Assembly: GCA_030018265.1 (NCBI GenBank)
Contig: JASEFX010000007.1
Coordinates: 1 to 64,000, forward strand
DNA: 64,000 nucleotides
Source: Candidatus Saccharicenans sp.
Lineage (GTDB): Bacteria; Acidobacteriota; Aminicenantia; Aminicenantales; Saccharicenantaceae
Direction: 5' to 3'
In this document: positions 1-7,291 of the stretch, one piece after another
Layout: the number at the start of each line of letters is the position of its first letter
How positions within the stretch are numbered: position 1 is the first letter of the stretch
The notes under the pieces: generated by a model
What the model was told of the DNA's origin: nothing
The model's database searches: none
Seen by the model: only the letters and a program-made list of their open reading frames with translations
Program-made: the position numbers and the translations under genes

Positions 1-2
1 AT

Positions 3-1355
3 TTAACCGTTCTCAAAAAAACACCACCCCACAGCCTGGAAGCCGAAAGAACGGTTCTGGGCGGCATTCTGGTCAATAACGCCTATCTGAATGTGGTCCT
101 GTCTGTTCTTTCGCCCGAGGATTTCTACCGTGACGCACACCGGCAGATTCTCGAAAGCATGATCGTCCTGATGGACCGGGGACAGCCGATTGACCTGCTG
201 ACGCTGAGTGAAGAACTCCAGCGAAGCGGCAAACTGGAAGAAGTTGGCGGAGCCAGCTATCTGGCTTCGTTGATGGACGGCGTTCCCCGGACGCTCAACG
301 TCGAATACTACGCTCAGATCATAAAAGAAAAAGCACTCCTGCGGAAATTAATCATTTCTTCCGCCCGGATCATCAGCACCTCCTACGAGCAGCAGGTGGA
401 CGCCGATACCCTTCTGGACGAAGCTCAGCAGGCGATCGTGGAAATAGCCGAGGAAAAGATCAAACCCGGTTTTGTGCCGATTGGAGCCCTGACCGGCGAG
501 ATGATCGAAACGATAAAGAAGCTGGCCGAAAGGCGCGAGGCGGTCACCGGGATTCCCACCGGTTTCATCGACCTTGACAACCTCACCGGAGGTTTCCACC
601 CCTCTGATTTTATCGTCGTGGCCGCCCGACCATCGATGGGCAAAACGGCTCTGGCTCTCAATATCTGCCAGCACATAGGTTTAAGAACAGATTATTACGC
701 TGGCTTTTTTTCGATAGAAATGGCCAAGGAACAGGTGGTTCTGCGATTGCTGTGTTCTGAGGCTCAGGTTGACCTTCACCGGGCCAGGTCAGGATTTATA
801 AGCGAAAGAGAATTCGAAAGATTGCAGCTGGCCGCGGAAGCGCTCTCTCAGGCCCGGATTTATATCGACGAATCGCCCGCCCTGACGGTTATGGAGATGA
901 AAGCTAAATGCCGCCGGCTGAAGCTTGAGGGGCACCTGGATATCGTTTTCGTCGATTATATCCAGCTTATGCGCAGCGGCGGCCGCTTTGAAAACCGCAA
1001 CCAGGAAATGTCTTTTATCTCCCGCTCGCTTAAAGAACTGGCCAAGGAACTGCGCATTCCGGTGGTGGGCATTTCCCAGCTGAGCCGGGCTCCGGAGAAA
1101 ATGCGCAAGGAACCGAAACCGATGCTCTCCGACCTGCGCGAATCAGGTGCGATCGAGCAGGATGCTGATGTGGTCATATTCATTTACCGCCCGGATTATT
1201 ACCATCCTGAAGACGAAGCGATTAAGGGAATTGCCGAGGTTTCGGTGGCCAAGCAGAGAAACGGACCGCTCGGAGGCGTCTCGCTGGTGTTTTTGCGGGA
1301 ATACGCTAAATTCGTTAATATGGATAAAAGTTACCGGCACGAAGAAGAATTTTGA
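3..1355 (+). CDS. dnaB: Replicative DNA helicase DnaB (5' end cut by window edge)
   Basis: Hexameric helicase that unwinds DNA ahead of the replisome. The reading frame is open to the left edge: the residues before the first ATG-like codon include PPHSLEAERTVLGG, the conserved start of the DnaB N-terminal domain, so only a few N-terminal residues are missing. The N-terminal helical domain is followed by a RecA-like ATPase core with Walker A (ARPSMGKTALAL), Walker B (DIVFVDYIQL) and the arginine-finger region near ISQLSRAPEKM and DLRESGAIEQDADV. No intein or insertion is visible. It is followed after 9 bp by mlaE, so it may be co-transcribed with the lipid-transport genes. Confidence 0.97.
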   Translation, partial: LTVLKKTPPHSLEAERTVLGGILVNNAYLNVVLSVLSPEDFYRDAHRQILESMIVLMDRGQPIDLLTLSEELQRSGKLEEVGGASYLASLMDGVPRTLNVEYYAQIIKEKALLRKLIISSARIISTSYEQQVDADTLLDEAQQAIVEIAEEKIKPGFVPIGALTGEMIETIKKLAERREAVTGIPTGFIDLDNLTGGFHPSDFIVVAARPSMGKTALALNICQHIGLRTDYYAGFFSIEMAKEQVVLRLLCSEAQVDLHRARSGFISEREFERLQLAAEALSQARIYIDESPALTVMEMKAKCRRLKLEGHLDIVFVDYIQLMRSGGRFENRNQEMSFISRSLKELAKELRIPVVGISQLSRAPEKMRKEPKPMLSDLRESGAIEQDADVVIFIYRPDYYHPEDEAIKGIAEVSVAKQRNGPLGGVSLVFLREYAKFVNMDKSYRHEEEF

Positions 1356-1364
1356 TTCCGACAG

Positions 1365-2147
1365 ATGGCCAGACAGGTGTGGATACCCTTTTTCGGGAAA
1401 TTTTTCTTTGAACTCGGCCAGGTCTATTATCTGACGGTTCGCAGCCTGAAGGCTATCTTCAGCAAGCCGTTTGAAACCAGAAATTTCTGGCAGCAGCTGG
1501 AGGAAGTCGGTGTAAATTCTCTGCCGGTGGTTTCTCTGACGGCTGCTTTCGGAGGGCTGGTTTTCGGTCTGCAGTCTTATCTGGCGTTTCATCGCTATAT
1601 AGGTCCCGGTTCAGAAACTCAGGGAGGGCCGATCATAGCCGTAGGACTGTGCCGCGAGTTAATTCCGATTCTTGTCGGGTTGATGGTGGCCGGCCGGGTC
1701 GGCTCAGCGATGGCCGCAGAAATAGGGACGATGAAAATTACCGAGCAGATCGACGCCCTTTTCAGCCTGGGCGCGGACCCGGTGAAGTATCTGGTGGCTC
1801 CGCGAATTCTGGCCAGCTTGATCATGGTTCCCTGTCTCACGCTTTACGGAGATGTGATCGGGATTTTCGGCGGCTATGCTTATAACGTCTTGCTGATGAA
1901 AGTCAACAAGACGCTGTACATTCAGAATACGCTTAAATATTTTGAGATGTGGGACGTTTCGGTCGGGTTGATCAAAGCCCTGGTGTTCGGTCTGGTTATT
2001 GCCATAGTAGGCTGCTGGCAGGGAATGACGGCTGAAGGCGGAGCCGAAGGCGTCGGTCGGGCCACCACGAAGGCGGTGGTGGTGGCCAGCATCGCCATTC
2101 TCATCCTGAATTTCTTCCTGAGCAAAATACTTCCAGCCACAATCTAA
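1365..2147 (+). CDS. mlaE: MlaE/YrbE-family ABC permease of an MCE lipid transporter
   Basis: Integral inner-membrane permease (260 aa, about five or six hydrophobic segments) of an MCE-type phospholipid transporter. Family hallmarks include the FGLVFG-like stretch GGLVFGLQSY, the conserved RELIPILVGLMVAGRVGSA block and the EIGTMKITEQIDAL coupling region that contacts the ATPase. It begins 9 bp after dnaB and is followed 4 bp later by the ATPase and then the MCE protein, the usual E-F-D order. No mlaC or mlaB homologue is in the window. Direction of lipid movement cannot be read from sequence. Confidence 0.93.
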   Translation: MARQVWIPFFGKFFFELGQVYYLTVRSLKAIFSKPFETRNFWQQLEEVGVNSLPVVSLTAAFGGLVFGLQSYLAFHRYIGPGSETQGGPIIAVGLCRELIPILVGLMVAGRVGSAMAAEIGTMKITEQIDALFSLGADPVKYLVAPRILASLIMVPCLTLYGDVIGIFGGYAYNVLLMKVNKTLYIQNTLKYFEMWDVSVGLIKALVFGLVIAIVGCWQGMTAEGGAEGVGRATTKAVVVASIAILILNFFLSKILPATI

Positions 2148-2151
2148 AAAA

Positions 2152-2904
2152 ATGGTGAAGATAAAAATAACTGACCTGCACAAAGCCTTCGGGAGCAAAC
2201 AGGTGCTCAAAGGGCTGGATCTGGAAATCATGTCGGGCGAGACGCTGGTGGTCATCGGTCAGAGCGGGTCCGGAAAGAGCGTGCTTTTGAAACACATCAT
2301 AGGTATTATGAAACCTGACCGGGGCAGGGTGATGGTTGACGGTCAGGAAATCAGCTCGATGTCCGATGAACAGCTGATGAAACTCAGCCGTAAATTCGGC
2401 ATGCTTTTTCAGGGAGCCGCGCTTTTTGATTCACTGACGGTTGAAGAAAATGTGGCTTTTGGCCTCCGGCGGCATACCACTCTCAGCGAGGATGAAATTA
2501 AAGAGAGAGTGAAGGAAAGCCTTGAACAGGTGGGCCTGAGAGGAGTGGAAAAGCTTTTTCCCCACGAACTTTCCGGCGGGATGAAAAAAAGAGTCGGGCT
2601 CGCCCGGGCGATTGCCTACCGCCCGGAAATCGTCCTGTATGATGAACCGACAACCGGACTCGACCCGATAAGGGCTGAAGCTATCAATGATCTGATACTC
2701 TGTCTCAAGAAGCAAATGAGGGTAACTTCAGTCATCATCACTCACGACATGAACATGACCTATAAGGTGGCTGACAGGATTGCCATGCTTTATGATGGAC
2801 GTATCATTGAGACCGGGGCTCCTGAGGAAATCAGGAATACCGACAACCCGGTGGTTCAGCAGTTTATCAACGGCCGGACCGAGGGGCCGATTACTGAATG
2901 GTGA
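2152..2904 (+). CDS. mlaF: MlaF-family ATP-binding protein of the MCE lipid transporter
   Basis: Cytoplasmic ABC ATPase (250 aa) that powers the MlaE permease. It has Walker A GQSGSGKS, a Q-loop at MLFQGAALFDS, the signature LSGGMKKRVGLARA, Walker B IVLYDEPTTGLDP and the switch histidine in IITHDM. The AALFDSLTVEENV segment after the Q-loop is typical of MlaF rather than of importer ATPases. It starts 4 bp after the mlaE stop without a clear Shine-Dalgarno sequence, suggesting translational coupling; mlaD follows after 9 bp. Confidence 0.94.
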   Translation: MVKIKITDLHKAFGSKQVLKGLDLEIMSGETLVVIGQSGSGKSVLLKHIIGIMKPDRGRVMVDGQEISSMSDEQLMKLSRKFGMLFQGAALFDSLTVEENVAFGLRRHTTLSEDEIKERVKESLEQVGLRGVEKLFPHELSGGMKKRVGLARAIAYRPEIVLYDEPTTGLDPIRAEAINDLILCLKKQMRVTSVIITHDMNMTYKVADRIAMLYDGRIIETGAPEEIRNTDNPVVQQFINGRTEGPITEW

Positions 2905-2913
2905 GGAGAAAAA

Positions 2914-4227
2914 ATGCAGATGCAGAGAGAAATGAAAGTCGGGCTCTTCTTTTCGGGAGTTTTTGTCATCCTGGCCATTTTGATACTCTCGGTTGGAGAT
3001 GTCCAGGAACTTTTTAAGAAGAAAGGCTATCAGCTTTATGCTGTTTTCGATTCAGCTCTTGGTCTGGAAACCAACGCCGTGGTTAAAATGGCCGGCATAA
3101 AGATCGGACTGGTTAAAGACATCGCTCTGAGCGGCCGTCGCGCCCGGGTAACCATGAGCATCTATCCGGAGTATCGCATACCGCACGGCTCCAAAGCCAC
3201 CCTGGCTTCTCTGGGCATTCTTGGAGAAAAATACGTGGAAATCGTGCCCGGAAAAGAAGACAGCTATTATGAGCCGGGAGAGGAAATGGATTCTCTTCCG
3301 CCGATCAGTTTTGATCAGCTTGGCTTGCTGCTGATGTCCCTGGGAGAAGATGTCAAAAAGGTGGCCGCCTCGGTTAACACCGTGCTCCAGAGGGATCTCG
3401 GCCCGAACCTCAGGAAAACACTGGAAAATCTGGCCTCGCTTTCCGGAGAGCTGGACTCTCTGGTTAAAGAGAACAGGTCTTCGCTGCATCAGGCGCTTGA
3501 GGATTCCGGAAAAACTTTCAGCAATTTCAACCATCAGCTGGAGAGAGTTTCCAGCCAGCTTCAGGAAACGCTGAAGGAGATAGATGGTCTCGTCGAGGAG
3601 AACAGACCAGGGTTGAAGGAAAATCTGAAAAAGATGGATGAAGCGCTGACGGCACTTCGTGAAGCCATCGACCGCCTCAGGAATATACTGGATAAAATTG
3701 ACCGGGGAGAAGGAACGGCTGGCCGGCTGCTGCTGGACAGCGCTCTCTATGAAGAGGCGCGCGAGTCGATCAGTCAGGTTCGCGAGATTGCCTCTAACGT
3801 GAAGGGGTTGAGTATAGAAGGGGGAATATCTGGAAATTATTATGGCCGGAGCGATCTTTTCAAAGGAAGCCTGCACGGTAATCTCTGGTGGAAAAATCGG
3901 GCGCTTGTTTCTGTCGGTCTTGTGAGCAATCCCTGGCAGGACAGATTTGTTTATTCGCTTCAGGCCGGATGGAGGACGGCGGGTCTGGTGGCCAGGGGAG
4001 GGTTGATAGAATCAAAATTTGGCGCAGGACTCGACTGGTATCTTCTGAAGGAGAGGGTAAGCCTGAGCGCCGAAGCTTTTGATTTCAATCGCCAGCCGCG
4101 ACCACAGTTCAGAGTTTATGGCCGGGTGTATCCGGTAAAAAATATTTATTTTTTGATCGGTCTGGATGATTTTTCGCTGGCCGGGAAGCGTGAAACCTTC
4201 TTCGGTCTCGGACTGGAGTTTAAATGA
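2914..4227 (+). CDS. mlaD: MlaD-type MCE protein with C-terminal beta-rich domain
   Basis: Periplasmic lipid-binding component (437 aa) of the MlaE/F transporter. Seen in order: an N-terminal membrane anchor (about residues 8-27), an MCE domain (about 38-115, with GIKIGLVKDI and LGEKYVEIVPG), a long helical region (about 135-295) ending in the GEGTAGRLLLDS motif common in MCE proteins, and a C-terminal domain (about 300-437) of alternating strands rich in Gly/Tyr/Phe/Trp that ends FFGLGLEFK, like an outer-membrane barrel. E. coli MlaD (183 aa) lacks the last two parts. A protein built this way could reach from the inner membrane toward the outer membrane; that is inference. Its stop overlaps the radA start by 4 bp. 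Confidence 0.9.
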   Translation: MQMQREMKVGLFFSGVFVILAILILSVGDVQELFKKKGYQLYAVFDSALGLETNAVVKMAGIKIGLVKDIALSGRRARVTMSIYPEYRIPHGSKATLASLGILGEKYVEIVPGKEDSYYEPGEEMDSLPPISFDQLGLLLMSLGEDVKKVAASVNTVLQRDLGPNLRKTLENLASLSGELDSLVKENRSSLHQALEDSGKTFSNFNHQLERVSSQLQETLKEIDGLVEENRPGLKENLKKMDEALTALREAIDRLRNILDKIDRGEGTAGRLLLDSALYEEARESISQVREIASNVKGLSIEGGISGNYYGRSDLFKGSLHGNLWWKNRALVSVGLVSNPWQDRFVYSLQAGWRTAGLVARGGLIESKFGAGLDWYLLKERVSLSAEAFDFNRQPRPQFRVYGRVYPVKNIYFLIGLDDFSLAGKRETFFGLGLEFK

Positions 4228-5579
4228 GAAAAAACACAGTGTTTGTATGCCAGAATTGCGGTTTTCATTCGCCGAAGTGGCTTGGAAGATGCAGCCAGTG
4301 CGGCGAATGGAATACCATGGTAGAAGAACTCGAGGAGCAACTGGCGGTTGAACTTTCGGAGACTCCCGGGTATCCTGTTCTTTATCAGGACATCCAGGAA
4401 ACATACTGCCAGAGGATACCGGTTGGCATAGAGCAGCTGAACAACGTGCTGGGCGGGGGGCTGGTCCCGGGCTCGGTGGTGCTGATCGGTGGAGAGCCCG
4501 GCATCGGCAAATCCACCCTTCTGCTTCAGGTTTCAAAGGATCTCGGAAGCGGAGATTCTTCAGTTCTTTATGTTTCCGGTGAGGAATCTCTCGAGCAGAT
4601 CAAACTCAGAGGAGACCGCCTGGGCTTGCGAGCGGAAAAAGTTTATCTGATGGCCGAGACCAGCCTGGAGAGAATATTAAACGCAGCCGATCGGATGAAG
4701 CCTGGCATTCTGGTGGTCGATTCTGTCCAGACAGTTTTTTCCTCTCAGCTAACCTCGAGTCCAGGAACGATCAGTCAGGTCCGCGAGGTCACCAATCGCA
4801 TCTTCCGACTGGCCAAGCAGAATCAGATGCCGGTTTTTCTGATCGGACACATCACGAAGGAAGGGAGCCTGGCCGGCCCGAAATCGCTCGAGCATATGGT
4901 GGATGTGGTTCTGCTGTTTGAAGGTGAACGAGATCATCATCACCGGGTGCTCAGGGTGCTCAAGAACCGCTTCGGCCCGGTTTCCGAGCTGGCCATATTT
5001 GAGATGACCCAGTCAGGTCTGCAGCCGATAGATAATCCTTCCGCCTTCTTTCTCCGGGAAAGGCCCCAGAATGAACCCGGTAGCGTGGTGGTGGCCACGA
5101 TCAAAGGTTCGAGGCCTTTGCTGGTTGAGATTCAGGCGCTGGTCTCCTCCACCCTTTTTACCGGAAATCCCAGGCGGATGTCGATCGGACTTGACCATTA
5201 CCGCGTCTCGATGCTTCTGGCGCTGGTGGAGAAAAAAATCGGTTATAGCTTCTCTGGAGAGGATATTTATCTGAATGTGGCAGGCGGGCTGGAAGTGGAG
5301 GAACCAGCGGCCGACCTGGGTGTGGTGCTGGCGGTAATTTCCTCCATCAAAAATATTCCGCTGCCCCGGGAGATGGTGGTTTTCGGTGAAGTGGGACTGA
5401 GCGGTGAGGTCCGTTCGGTCAGCCAGGCCGCCGCCCGGGTGAAGGAAGCCAGGGCTCTGGGTTTTGAAACTGTTTTGCTCCCCGCGGGAAATCTGCCGCA
5501 GCTGCAGTCAGAAAATCTCAAAGGAATCCGATGCCTCGGAGTGGATTCGATCAGGAAAGCTCTGACCCAGGTATTTTAA
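4224..5579 (+). CDS. radA: DNA repair protein RadA/Sms
   Basis: Branch-migration helicase used in recombination and, in transformable bacteria, in DNA integration. The 451-residue protein has the N-terminal zinc finger (C9, C12, C23, C26; CQNCGFHSPKWLGRCSQC), Walker A GEPGIGKS (90-97), the RadA-specific LKNRFGPV motif and a C-terminal Lon-protease-like domain (about 300-450, GGLEVEEPAADLGV) without proteolytic function. Length is normal for the family. The ATGA overlap with mlaD argues for one transcript. DprA and a ComEA-like protein elsewhere in the window could act in the same process. Confidence 0.97.
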   Translation: MRKNTVFVCQNCGFHSPKWLGRCSQCGEWNTMVEELEEQLAVELSETPGYPVLYQDIQETYCQRIPVGIEQLNNVLGGGLVPGSVVLIGGEPGIGKSTLLLQVSKDLGSGDSSVLYVSGEESLEQIKLRGDRLGLRAEKVYLMAETSLERILNAADRMKPGILVVDSVQTVFSSQLTSSPGTISQVREVTNRIFRLAKQNQMPVFLIGHITKEGSLAGPKSLEHMVDVVLLFEGERDHHHRVLRVLKNRFGPVSELAIFEMTQSGLQPIDNPSAFFLRERPQNEPGSVVVATIKGSRPLLVEIQALVSSTLFTGNPRRMSIGLDHYRVSMLLALVEKKIGYSFSGEDIYLNVAGGLEVEEPAADLGVVLAVISSIKNIPLPREMVVFGEVGLSGEVRSVSQAAARVKEARALGFETVLLPAGNLPQLQSENLKGIRCLGVDSIRKALTQVF

Positions 5580-5631
5580 TTTTCCTGCCTTTTTTTGTAA
5601 AATAGTCTCGGCTTTAGAAGGTGTTCATAAA

Positions 5632-6621
5632 ATGGCTTTATTATTATTCAGGGTTTTTATTGTTTCGCTCTTTTTGATCGCAGGCTATTTTTATCCGCCC
5701 TTCATGCTCAGCCGTACCGCCGGCGGGCTGGTCGGGCTGTTTTTTGGACTGGTGGTGGTCATTCTGGAAACCAGAGTCCGTCGCGCCCAGTTCCGGATCA
5801 TCTGGACCGCTTCGGTCGGCACGTTGATCGGAGTGCTGGTAGGCTGGCTTCTCGGTTCCATCTATCATACAGTGGCCAGGACGCCGGAGATGTCCAGCTT
5901 CATCCGGATATTCTTCCTGATTACATTTCCTTACATCGGATTTCTTCTCGGGGTTAAAAAGCCCGAATGGCTGGAACCGGGCTTCTTCGCCAGCTTTTTC
6001 CGCAGCAAAAGTCCGGAACAGAGCCCGAAATTGCTCGACACTTCAGCCATCATCGACGGTAGAATCGCCGAGGTGTGCAGCACAGGTTTTGTTGAAGGTC
6101 ATCTGGTCGTGCCGCAGTTTGTGCTCAAAGAACTTCAGCTGGTGGCGGATTCTCCCGACGCCCTCAAAAGACAGCGCGGAAGGCGGGGGCTGGAAGTGCT
6201 CGACCGGCTGCAGAAAATATCGAAAATCAAGGTAATCATCTCGGACCTGGATTTCCCTGAGGTCAGGGATGTTGATTCTAAATTGATCGAAGCCGCCAGG
6301 ACGCTCAGGGCGAAAATTATCACCAATGATTTTAATCTCAATAAAGTGGCCAAGCTTCAGGGGATAGAAGTTCTGAACATTAACGAGCTGGCCAACGCTT
6401 TGAAACCGGTGGTGCTTCCCGGAGAAACCATGAGGGTGTTTATTCTGAAGGAAGGCAAGGAAAAAGACCAGGGGGTGGCTTATCTGGACGATGGGACAAT
6501 GGTGGTGGTCGATAATGCCCGCAGGATGATCGGTCAGACGGTTGACATTACCGTCACCTCGGTTCTTCAGACTACCGTCGGTAAAATGATTTTCGGCCGT
6601 TATAATGGAGACGTTCATTAA
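5632..6621 (+). CDS. Membrane-anchored PIN/TRAM-domain protein (YacL family)
   Basis: A 329-residue protein of the YacL family: four hydrophobic segments (about 7-22, 30-46, 58-78, 92-108), a PIN nuclease-like domain (about 133-250; KLLDTSAIIDGR with acidic D136 and D142, ITNDFNLNK) and a C-terminal TRAM domain (about 263-325) that usually binds RNA. The PIN acidic residues look intact, so ribonuclease activity is possible but undemonstrated for most of this family. A Shine-Dalgarno-like AGAAGG precedes the ATG. The order radA-yacL-(ispD)-ispF is common in bacteria; ispD is missing here. Confidence 0.9.
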   Translation: MALLLFRVFIVSLFLIAGYFYPPFMLSRTAGGLVGLFFGLVVVILETRVRRAQFRIIWTASVGTLIGVLVGWLLGSIYHTVARTPEMSSFIRIFFLITFPYIGFLLGVKKPEWLEPGFFASFFRSKSPEQSPKLLDTSAIIDGRIAEVCSTGFVEGHLVVPQFVLKELQLVADSPDALKRQRGRRGLEVLDRLQKISKIKVIISDLDFPEVRDVDSKLIEAARTLRAKIITNDFNLNKVAKLQGIEVLNINELANALKPVVLPGETMRVFILKEGKEKDQGVAYLDDGTMVVVDNARRMIGQTVDITVTSVLQTTVGKMIFGRYNGDVH

Positions 6622-6642
6622 AGTTCAGCATAGAATGATTCG

Positions 6643-7125
6643 ATGAGCTTCAAAGTCGGTATCGGTTATGACCTTCACCGCCTGGTCCCCGGTCGTCCGT
6701 TGATAATCGGCGGAGTAAAGTTGCCGGCGGATGCCGGCTGTCTGGCTCATTCTGACGGCGATGTCCTGGTGCACTCGATGATCGATGCGCTTCTCGGAGC
6801 CAGGGGGGAGGGGGATATCGGCCAGAGATTTCCGGATGATGCCCCGGCTTTCAAGGGCATTTCAAGCCTGGAACTCCTGCGCCGGGTGATGAAGGAAATA
6901 AAAGAGGCTGGATTCAGGGTGGTGAACACCGACAGCGTAATAATTCTTGAAAAGCCAAAGCTTGCTCCTTATTTTGAAGCGATGAAAGCAAACCTGGCAC
7001 CAATTCTGGAGGCTTCGCCCAACCGGATCGGTCTTAAAGCCAAAACGGCCGAGGGGACTGGAGAAGTCGGCTCCGGACTGGCGGTAGCTGCCTGGACGGT
7101 GGTTCTGGTGGAGGCCGAAATCTGA
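6643..7125 (+). CDS. ispF: 2-C-methyl-D-erythritol 2,4-cyclodiphosphate synthase IspF
   Basis: MEP-pathway enzyme that cyclises CDP-methylerythritol 2-phosphate with loss of CMP. The 160-residue length fits the family. Zinc ligands D10, H12 and H44 are visible (GIGYDLHRL, HSDGDVLVHSMIDALLG), as is the C-terminal substrate loop KAKTAEGTGEVGSG. It lies 21 bp after the PIN/TRAM gene. dxs and ispA, acting before and after it in isoprenoid synthesis, lie at 57-60 kb in another operon; ispD and ispE are not in the window. Confidence 0.97.
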   Translation: MSFKVGIGYDLHRLVPGRPLIIGGVKLPADAGCLAHSDGDVLVHSMIDALLGARGEGDIGQRFPDDAPAFKGISSLELLRRVMKEIKEAGFRVVNTDSVIILEKPKLAPYFEAMKANLAPILEASPNRIGLKAKTAEGTGEVGSGLAVAAWTVVLVEAEI

Positions 7126-7147
7126 GCCGGAAAACGGTTTGTTGTTT

Positions 7148-7176
7148 TTGCCAGAAGTTATTAATTCTGGTATAAT
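7148..7176 (+). promoter_or_regulatory. Sigma70-type promoter of the glutamate dehydrogenase gene
   Basis: TTGCCA (7148-7153), a 17-bp spacer, then a perfect TATAAT (7171-7176) preceded by TG one base upstream (extended -10). It is the best sigma70-like promoter in the window. The predicted start, near 7183, gives a leader of about 110 nt before the ATG at 7292, which has AGGAG at 7281-7285. No riboswitch-like fold was recognised in the leader by eye. Confidence 0.75.
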
Positions 7177-7291
7177 TTAGGCTAATTTCAGGGGAGTTAA
7201 TTTTCCTGGCTGAATAGATAATCGGCAATAAAAAATAAATTTTTCCAGCGGGAAAACTACTCTTCTGAAAAATTTAAGAAAGGAGTGTTAA

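Noticed and set aside
3052..3876. 274-codon minus-strand frame opposite mlaD
   Set aside because: Shadow of the MCE gene; low-complexity composition and no start signals.
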